Assembly: GCA_028287725.1 (NCBI GenBank)
Contig: JAQBPC010000016.1
Span: 1 to 11,386 of the forward strand
Direction: 5' to 3'
Length of the DNA stretch: 11,386 bases
DNA from: Chloroflexota bacterium
GTDB taxonomy: Bacteria > Chloroflexota > UBA5177 > JANWHV01
The translations under genes were made by a program, and so were the position numbers. Under the pieces are notes generated by a model. That model did no database searches, was not told the DNA's origin, and saw only the letters and a program-made list of their open reading frames with translations. Shown here in pieces: positions 6,332 to 11,386 of this stretch. How positions within the stretch are numbered: the stretch's first letter is position 1; each line of letters opens with the position of its first letter.

Positions 6332-6570
6332 CGTGTCCGAGCGTGAATTCGTGCCTGCGAGTAATGCAGCAAGGCCTTTAGGCATTCCTTCCGCAGCCTA
6401 ATCCTACTCGGCTGAATGACGATCCAGAGGCAGGGAAGTGCGGGAGCCGCGCGAGCATACCCGGATTCGGTACAGTAGAATCTCGGAAGATACGTCGTGC
6501 TCGCGGACTGGGCGCGTAGATAGCCAACCAATCTATTCGGGAGCTGCGCTTGTCTCTAAAAGGGGGTGAC

Positions 6571-7380
6571 ATGAAGGTCCATATCATCAGCGACATGGAA
6601 GGCGTCTCGGGGATCGTCAAATGGGAGCAGGTTACCGGCGGTCATCAGATGTACGAAGAGGGTCGCAGACTGTACACGGAAGAGATCAACGCCGCCATAC
6701 GCGGCGCCCGCTCGGCCGGGGCGTATGAGATCGTGGTGATGGACTGTCACGGTGCCGGCGGGCCCTGGAGCTTCAATTCGCTCGTACCCGAGCTGCTCGA
6801 TCCCGCGTGCGACTATGTCGTGCAGGAGGAGTGGACCGAATACACCAGCTTCCTCGAAGAAGGCTGCGACGCCGCTCTCTTTATTGGCATGCATGCGAAG
6901 GCCGGTACCACCAAAGGCGTGATGAACCACACTGTATCTGGTCAAGCCTGGCAAAACCTCTGGTTCAATGGCACCTTGGTCGGTGAAACCGGCATCAACG
7001 CGGCGTTGTGCGGCAACTGGGGATGTCCAGTGTTGCTTGTGACGGGCGACGACACCACCTGTGTGGAGGCCAAGGAGCTACTTGGCCCTGGATTGACTAC
7101 CGTTGCCGTGAAACAGGGGCTGGGTCGCTATGGCGCGCGACAAATCCCACCCATGCGAGCGCGACAGATGATTGAGGAAGGCGCCCGCACCGCTTTGCGG
7201 GATCTCAAGTCGGTCGCACCCTACAACCCCGGTGCACCCTGCGAGATCGTCGTCGAGTTTACGCGCACCGAGGCATTTGACGAGTACTGCCGCAAACCAG
7301 GCGTTGAAGTCACGGGCGATCGTCGCCTGGCGTCGCGGGCCGGCGACTGGTGGTCGGCTTGGCGCCAGTTCTTCGACTAA
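6571..7380 (+). CDS. dppA: M55-family D-aminopeptidase (DppA-like)
   Basis: The 269-residue protein matches family M55, whose model is the zinc-dependent D-aminopeptidase DppA of Bacillus subtilis (274 residues, decameric). It begins MKVHIISDMEGVSG; Asp8 and Glu10 fall at the same positions as zinc ligands in DppA. His60 (MDCHGAG), His108 (GMHAKAG) and Glu139 (VGETGIN) match the remaining ligands. The block NHT (119-121) is also typical. DppA is reported to use Cys115 as nucleophile; here no cysteine occurs between residues 100 and 146, so the mechanism or specificity may differ. ATG at 6571 follows AGGGGGTGA; a TTG at 6550 is less likely. The gene lies 122 bases before the tdh leader ORF, so it may supply amino acids from peptides to the threonine pathway. 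It is cytoplasmic by lack of a signal peptide. Confidence 0.9.
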   Translation: MKVHIISDMEGVSGIVKWEQVTGGHQMYEEGRRLYTEEINAAIRGARSAGAYEIVVMDCHGAGGPWSFNSLVPELLDPACDYVVQEEWTEYTSFLEEGCDAALFIGMHAKAGTTKGVMNHTVSGQAWQNLWFNGTLVGETGINAALCGNWGCPVLLVTGDDTTCVEAKELLGPGLTTVAVKQGLGRYGARQIPPMRARQMIEEGARTALRDLKSVAPYNPGAPCEIVVEFTRTEAFDEYCRKPGVEVTGDRRLASRAGDWWSAWRQFFD

Positions 7381-7502
7381 ATTAGATCCGGCCGTTTACT
7401 TCCCCGGTTCTGCTTGACGTTCCCCGCAGGCTACGCCGGCTCACGGGCCAGGGTTTTATGGGAAAATGTGTTAGAAGTTGAAACTCAGGCAGGAGCCGGC
7501 AG

Positions 7503-7550
7503 ATGCACCCGCATGAACTGCCCACCGTACAAGCGTGGGAGACAAGATGA
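7503..7550 (+). CDS. 15-codon leader ORF overlapping the tdh start
   Basis: ATG at 7503 is preceded by AGGAG (7491-7495) with an ideal 7-base spacer. The frame encodes MHPHELPTVQAWETR and stops at TGA 7548-7550, overlapping the tdh ATG (7547-7549) as ATGA. This arrangement is typical of translational coupling, so ribosomes ending the leader could restart on tdh, which also has its own GGGAG (7537-7541) inside the leader. The peptide has only two Thr and no Gly codon, so simple threonine attenuation is not evident. Whether the peptide itself matters is unknown. Confidence 0.5.
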   Translation: MHPHELPTVQAWETR

Positions 7551-8578
7551 AAGCGCTCGTCAAGAGCAAGCGCGAACCCGGCCTGTGGCTGGAGGACGTC
7601 CCTGAGCCGGCCATCGGGATTAACGATCTGCTCATCCGTGTGCTCCGCACCGGGATATGTGGCACTGACCTGCACATATATGACTGGGACGCTTGGGCAG
7701 AGCGAACTGTCCCGACCCCGCTAACAATCGGGCACGAGTTCGTCGGTGAGGTGGTAGAGATTGGCGCCAACGTCAATGACTTCCACCATGGTGACATTGT
7801 CAGCGGTGAGGGTCACCTCGTGTGCGGACGCTGCCGAAACTGTATGGCGGGTCGGCGACATCTCTGCGCCCACACTCAGGGCATTGGTGTCAACCGCGCG
7901 GGTGCGTTCGCAGAATACATAGCCTTGCCAATGACGAACATCTGGCACCATGCAGCCGGAATTGATCTCGACGTTGCCGCGATCTTTGACCCGTTCGGCA
8001 ACGCCGTCCATACGGCGCTTAGCTTCCCCGTCCTTGGCGAGGATGTGCTCATTACTGGCGCCGGACCAATTGGCGCCATGGCCGCCGCGGTCGTCCGCCA
8101 CGCTGGTGCTCGCCATGTGGTGATTACCGACGTTAACGAGTACCGCCTTGACCTGGCGCGCCGGCTGGGCGTCACTCGCGCCGTCGATGTCCGCACTGCG
8201 AGTATTGCCGACGTACAACGCGAACTGGGCATGCAGGAGGGCTTCGACGTTGGACTCGAAATGTCCGGCAACCCTGCCGCGCTGCGCGACATGCTAAAGA
8301 ATATGGCCCACGGCGGCCGTTCCGCGTTACTTGGTGTCCCGACCGAGGATATCGCGATAGACTGGACCGTCGTCGTATTCAACATGCTGACGATAAAGGG
8401 TGTCTATGGCCGCGAGATGTATGAGACGTGGTACATGATGACGGTAATGCTGCAGTCAGGGCTTGATATTTCCCCGGTTATCACCCACCGCTTTGGCGTT
8501 GAGGACTACGAAGAAGCGTTCGCGATTGCCCGTAGCGGACAGGCCGGCAAGATAATTCTGCGCTGGGCCGAGCGCTAG
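7547..8578 (+). CDS. tdh: L-threonine 3-dehydrogenase
   Basis: This 343-residue zinc alcohol dehydrogenase-family enzyme oxidises L-threonine to 2-amino-3-oxobutyrate with NAD+. It closely follows E. coli Tdh (341 residues) throughout. Catalytic zinc region: Cys38 in TGICGTDLHIY with Thr40, Asp41 and His43, and His63-Glu64 in IGHEF. Structural zinc: Cys93, Cys96, Cys99 and Cys107. His90 in GEGH is the residue linked to threonine specificity in E. coli Tdh. The NAD site shows GAGPIG (171-176) and ITDVNEYR (193-200). IFDPFGNAVHTALSF (147-161) is nearly unchanged. ATG at 7547 gives the family start MKAL; GTG at 7535 is unlikely. The gene overlaps the 15-codon leader ORF by ATGA and is followed after 16 bases by kbl, the next enzyme, forming an operon. 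Expected to be cytoplasmic and tetrameric. Confidence 0.97.
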   Translation: MKALVKSKREPGLWLEDVPEPAIGINDLLIRVLRTGICGTDLHIYDWDAWAERTVPTPLTIGHEFVGEVVEIGANVNDFHHGDIVSGEGHLVCGRCRNCMAGRRHLCAHTQGIGVNRAGAFAEYIALPMTNIWHHAAGIDLDVAAIFDPFGNAVHTALSFPVLGEDVLITGAGPIGAMAAAVVRHAGARHVVITDVNEYRLDLARRLGVTRAVDVRTASIADVQRELGMQEGFDVGLEMSGNPAALRDMLKNMAHGGRSALLGVPTEDIAIDWTVVVFNMLTIKGVYGREMYETWYMMTVMLQSGLDISPVITHRFGVEDYEEAFAIARSGQAGKIILRWAER

Positions 8579-8594
8579 GCCTCCAGGAGGATCC

Positions 8595-9779
8595 ATGTAC
8601 ACAACAATGCGTGCCGACCTGAGCGCCGAGCTTGACGAAATTCGGTCGGCCGGCACCTTCAAGACAGAGCGCGTCCTTTCGACGCCGCAAGAGGCACACG
8701 TACGCGTCGGCAGCGGGCAGGAAGTACTCAACCTCTGCGCAAACAACTACCTGGGTTTGGCCGATCACCCTGCGGTAATCGCCGCGGCGAAGTCGGCGCT
8801 CGACCAATGGGGTTTCGGGCTGGCGTCGGTACGGTTCATTTGCGGTACGCAGGAGATTCACAAGGAGCTGGAGGAGCGCATTAGCGCGTTCCTCGGCGCC
8901 GAGGACACAATCCTGTATAACTCTTGTTTCGATGCCAATGGCGGCCTCTTCGAGACACTCCTCGGCGCGGAAGATGCCGTCATCTCGGATGAGCTCAACC
9001 ACGCAAGCATCATCGACGGCATCCGCCTGAGCAAAGCGCAGCGCCTGCGCTACCGCAACCGCGACATGGCCGATCTCGAGCAGCAGTTGCGCGACGCGAG
9101 TAATGCCCGCCGCAAGCTGATCGCCACGGACGGGGTCTTCTCCATGGACGGCTACGTCGCCCCGCTGAAAGAAATATGCGACCTCGCGGAGCGTTATGGC
9201 GCGCTCGTGATGGTGGACGACTCGCACGCGGTAGGCGTCGTGGGTCCTAATGGCCGCGGCACGCCCGATCTCCATGGTGTTATGGACCGTGTGGACATCG
9301 TTACGGGCACCCTCGGTAAGGCGCTCGGCGGGGCCAGCGGCGGTTACACGAGCGGGCGAAGAGAGATCGTCGCCTTGCTGCGCCAGCGATCCCGGCCATA
9401 CCTCTTCTCAAACACCATTGCACCACCAATTGTCGCGGCTTCACTGAAAGTCCTCGATCTCCTCACTGCTTCGAATGAGCTGCGGGAGCGGCTGCACACC
9501 AACACCGTGCTCTTCCGCGAGCGGATGGGCTCTCTTGGCTTCGACATCGTACCCGGCGACCACCCGATCGTCCCGGTGATGCTCGGCGACGCGACCAGGG
9601 CAACACAGTTGGCAGATCGCCTGCTCGAGAAGGGCATCTACGTAATTGCGTTTTCTTACCCGGTCGTCCCACACGGGAAGGCGCGTATCCGGACTCAGGT
9701 GTCCGCGGCGCACAGCCCGGCCGACCTGCAGCGTGCTGCCGCGGCTTTTGCGGAAGCGCGCGACGAGCTCGGACTGTAA
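8595..9779 (+). CDS. kbl: Glycine C-acetyltransferase (2-amino-3-ketobutyrate CoA ligase)
   Basis: The 394-residue PLP enzyme cleaves 2-amino-3-oxobutyrate with CoA to glycine and acetyl-CoA, consuming the unstable product of Tdh. It belongs to the alpha-oxoamine synthase group (fold type I). Visible landmarks are LCANNYLGLADHP (47-59), FICGTQEIHKELE (81-93), DELNHASIIDGIR (132-144, His136), MVDDSHAVGVVG (206-217, with Asp208 and His211 for the cofactor) and GTLGKALGGASGG (238-250), where Lys242 forms the PLP Schiff base; E. coli Kbl uses Lys244. Length matches E. coli Kbl (398). AGGAGG (8585-8590) lies 4 bases before the ATG. The 16-base gap after tdh supports co-transcription and product channelling between the two enzymes. 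Related BioF, HemA and SPT are excluded by the tdh linkage and by the Kbl-like N-terminus. Confidence 0.97.
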   Translation: MYTTMRADLSAELDEIRSAGTFKTERVLSTPQEAHVRVGSGQEVLNLCANNYLGLADHPAVIAAAKSALDQWGFGLASVRFICGTQEIHKELEERISAFLGAEDTILYNSCFDANGGLFETLLGAEDAVISDELNHASIIDGIRLSKAQRLRYRNRDMADLEQQLRDASNARRKLIATDGVFSMDGYVAPLKEICDLAERYGALVMVDDSHAVGVVGPNGRGTPDLHGVMDRVDIVTGTLGKALGGASGGYTSGRREIVALLRQRSRPYLFSNTIAPPIVAASLKVLDLLTASNELRERLHTNTVLFRERMGSLGFDIVPGDHPIVPVMLGDATRATQLADRLLEKGIYVIAFSYPVVPHGKARIRTQVSAAHSPADLQRAAAAFAEARDELGL

Positions 9780-9856
9780 TATTCGCTGAACACCATCGTG
9801 GTTCGGTCCGCTACTTGTAGGCGGGCGCGGGTACGAGGCTCGGCGCCGGCCGTTCG

Positions 9857-10420
9857 TTAGTCGTCACCGCGATTGTCGAGGGGAGCATCTCGGTGCAGCC
9901 GGGCGTTTATCCCTAGCACTCCGGCGAGGGCCAGCACCACAGCGCCGACGGCAAGACCCAGCGCGAGAATATTTGTGTTGCCGTTCCAGGTGACCACGTT
10001 GCCAAGGAACGTGACGGCGAGCAAGACGATGATCACGCCAATGAGGTTGCTTTTGAGGTCGTCGAGGGTGCGGATCTGGAGCCATGGAGGCAGGGGCAGT
10101 TGATCGTCGATGAACAGGTCATAGAGCCCTAAGGCAATAATATAGAGCACAGTGCCGAGTAGGAAGAGGTCGATCGGCTCGATAAATTCGATGGCAAGAT
10201 GCTTGCTGTCTCCAACACGCAGGTGGAGGTGTCTGAAGGTATCGACCATGATGCTCAACACCGTCAGCAGACCGTAAACCAGCACGGTAGCCGCGGCAAG
10301 GAACGAACCAATGGCCGCAACGACAATTATGAACCGACTCCCACCCAACATCCGCCGCATCACCGAGCGTGCCCTTTCCAACTGTAGACCTGCCCATTGG
10401 TAAAGCAGCTGGCCTTTCAT
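9857..10420 (-). CDS. YqhA/UPF0114 family inner-membrane protein
   Basis: From ATG at 10420 the product is 187 residues with four predicted membrane helices: about 30-57 (FIIVVAAIGSFLAAATVLVYG), 84-105 (IDLFLLGTVLYIIALGLYDLF), 126-143 (LIGVIIVLLAVTFLGNVV) and 149-170. The block IEFIEPIDLFLLGTVLYII followed by ALGLYDLFID is the hallmark of the YqhA family, which has no established function. The start is uncertain: GTG at 10456, ATG at 10420 and ATG at 10360 (MRRMLGGSRF) are in frame, and none has a strong SD. Many relatives begin just before the first helix, favouring 10360, which would give 167 residues. The gene is convergent with kbl (77 bases between the ends) and lies downstream of the acetyltransferase gene on the same strand. 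Confidence 0.85.
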   Translation of the reverse strand: MKGQLLYQWAGLQLERARSVMRRMLGGSRFIIVVAAIGSFLAAATVLVYGLLTVLSIMVDTFRHLHLRVGDSKHLAIEFIEPIDLFLLGTVLYIIALGLYDLFIDDQLPLPPWLQIRTLDDLKSNLIGVIIVLLAVTFLGNVVTWNGNTNILALGLAVGAVVLALAGVLGINARLHRDAPLDNRGDD

Positions 10421-10598
10421 GAGTGGGTGTGAATCAAGACTGCGCCGCGGGAGCACTATAGCCTCGCTACGTGACGCATACCACGCAGACCAGCGGATGG
10501 TCGCGACCTACGACAGCGCCTCGGCCGCCATGTTGCAAGCCGCACAGGCCCTTACAAGAGGCGCGTTGGAATGGTCCGACTGACGGAACAGGACACAC

Positions 10599-11138
10599 TC
10601 ATTTAACGTCGGCTTTGTCAATCCTCATGAGGTACATGGGCGAATCTTTAACCGATAACTGCACGGTCTTGACATGCCGGAACCCGGCCTTCTCGTAACT
10701 TCGAATCGCCGCGGCGTTCCCTACTTCCGGATCGATCAGGCAGCTCTTTGCCTGATACATGCCGAAGACGATGTCGCGAAGAAAATGGCGCAGGATAGTA
10801 CTGCCGAGACCCTTATGAACGTAGTCGGGCTCGCCGATCAGCAAGTCGACGCCTGCCATGCCATCATCGACATCGATATAGCCCAGGTACGTTTGGAAGT
10901 CGTTGATACTATACGTCTGGATCTGACCTATCGGTCGGTCGTCATATGTGATGACCCAAATGTGGATCGGCTCATGTCCCATCACCGCCGGTGCATATCC
11001 GGCCACGACTTCGTCATACGACAGCTTCGCTTCGTCGCGATACCACTTCGAGACATGACCCTGCGCGAACCAACCGTGAAGGAGGCGTAGATCAGCAATA
11101 TCGAAGGGGCGGAAACCGATGCGCGCAGGGTCGAGCAT
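10599..11138 (-). CDS. GNAT acetyltransferase, AAC(6')-like
   Basis: The 179-residue protein is a GCN5-related N-acetyltransferase with clear similarity in layout to AAC(6')-type aminoglycoside acetyltransferases. It begins MLDPARIGFRPFDIADLRLLHGWFAQGHV, the usual 'RP...DL..L..WL..PHV' opening of this group. GVDLLIGEPDY (96-106) and HKGLGSTIL (108-116, acetyl-CoA pyrophosphate loop) match motif A; DPEVGNAAAIRSYEKAGF (136-153) matches motif B. The family transfers acetyl from acetyl-CoA to amines; some members confer aminoglycoside resistance and others modify siderophore precursors or unknown metabolites. I chose ATG at 11138 because the alignment begins there; upstream codons to 11228 encode a Cys/Pro-rich stretch unlike the family. 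The SD is weak. Resistance cannot be claimed from motifs alone. Confidence 0.85.
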   Translation of the reverse strand: MLDPARIGFRPFDIADLRLLHGWFAQGHVSKWYRDEAKLSYDEVVAGYAPAVMGHEPIHIWVITYDDRPIGQIQTYSINDFQTYLGYIDVDDGMAGVDLLIGEPDYVHKGLGSTILRHFLRDIVFGMYQAKSCLIDPEVGNAAAIRSYEKAGFRHVKTVQLSVKDSPMYLMRIDKADVK

Positions 11139-11386
11139 CAATACTACTACCGTGGAAGCCAAGACACTTGGACACCGACATGGCGTTTCTAAAGCAGCAT
11201 TGTACCACCCAGGCGGTTCACGCTTCACTATCCCGTATGCGCTGTGTTTGATGAACTTCCAATCTGTGTGAGTTGCAGCATACCTCTTTCCTCGCTGTGT
11301 TCTCGGCGCAGGTTGAGCGCTTAAACGACAAGCTCATGCCGGCGACGAGCACCCCGGCTGCGTGCTCGGTCGTTCACAGCGATGAC
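11139..11386. other. Right-end region with no supported gene
   Basis: I find no open frame with family motifs or a plausible SD on either strand up to the edge. A TACAAT on the minus strand (11199-11204) could be a -10 element for the acetyltransferase gene, but no matching -35 is visible. A gene entering from the right on the minus strand would have to end within about the last 70 bases, and the fragments there are not recognisable. Confidence 0.4.

Larger units (their letters stand above)
5884..6570. other. 687-base stretch with no convincing gene; hairpins and dyads
   Basis: Open frames here on both strands lack family motifs and SD sequences and look like GC-rich noise. Notable elements are a 10-bp hairpin (5897-5934), TTGGT-gggc-ACCAA (5982-5995), GCGAA...TTCGC enclosing CCC-gaat-GGG (6003-6025), ACACCAGGTGT (6058-6068), a tandem GGCATTC repeat (6256-6269) with a third copy at 6381-6387, and a perfect dyad TTGCAC-ggta-GTGCAA (6316-6331). 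The DppA-type gene SD closes the region. It may hold the 3' end of the small-gene transcript, the promoter of the catabolic cluster, or a small RNA. Confidence 0.5.

Noticed and set aside
6038..6346. 102-codon plus-strand frame in the large gap
   Set aside because: No SD, no motif, and composition typical of noncoding GC-rich sequence.
7414..7442. TTGACG as a -35 for the tdh leader
   Set aside because: The sequence 17 bases downstream is CGGCTC, with no -10 resemblance at 16-18 base spacing.
8481..9275. 264-codon minus-strand frame opposite kbl
   Set aside because: Long antisense frames are common opposite GC-rich genes; kbl is certain from motifs and this frame has none.
11193..11324. Plus-strand frame containing FDELPICVSC, reminiscent of the LPIC.xC block found in some sensor kinases
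   Set aside because: The frame begins just after a stop, lacks a start and SD, and the rest does not continue the resemblance.

Overview
The window comes from a moderately GC-rich bacterium (about 60% GC by eye) with strong Shine-Dalgarno (SD) sequences and tightly packed genes. I cannot fix the phylum. A KefB/KefC-type antiporter, a SixA-type phosphatase, a YqhA protein and a tdh-kbl pair fit a Gram-negative-like chromosome. I see no transposase, integrase, phage gene, tRNA, rRNA or CRISPR array, so this reads as ordinary chromosomal sequence with some poorly studied small genes and structured gaps.

Layout: Positions 2-109 hold the C-terminus of a beta-propeller (BNR/sialidase-like) protein. 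It is joined by an ATGA overlap to a MoaD/ThiS-type ubiquitin-fold protein ending in Gly-Gly (106-402). A hairpin-rich convergent gap (403-702) follows. On the minus strand is a monovalent cation:proton antiporter with an RCK/TrkA-N domain (703-2598). After a 451-base divergent gap comes a plus-strand cluster: a SixA-like phosphohistidine phosphatase (3050-3514), a class I mannose-6-phosphate isomerase-like cupin protein (3575-4633) and a stand-alone VWA-domain protein (4665-5297). Next are two tiny membrane proteins (5466-5624, DUF5670/lmo0937-like; 5761-5883, 40 residues) that look like diverged tandem duplicates. A 687-base stretch with no convincing gene separates them from an amino-acid catabolism cluster: an M55/DppA-type D-aminopeptidase (6571-7380), a 15-codon leader ORF (7503-7550), L-threonine 3-dehydrogenase tdh (7547-8578) and glycine C-acetyltransferase kbl (8595-9779). 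The right end carries two minus-strand genes, a YqhA/UPF0114 membrane protein (9857-10420) and an AAC(6')-like GNAT acetyltransferase (10599-11138).

How they fit together: Tdh and Kbl catalyse consecutive steps, threonine to 2-amino-3-oxobutyrate to glycine plus acetyl-CoA. The upstream peptidase could feed them from peptides. The leader ORF ends in an ATGA overlap with the tdh start, so its translation could set tdh expression. The most unusual items are this leader ORF, the tandem small membrane proteins, the propeller/MoaD-like translational coupling, and the nested inverted repeats downstream of the MoaD-like gene. All family assignments come from recalled motifs and families; no database search was run.
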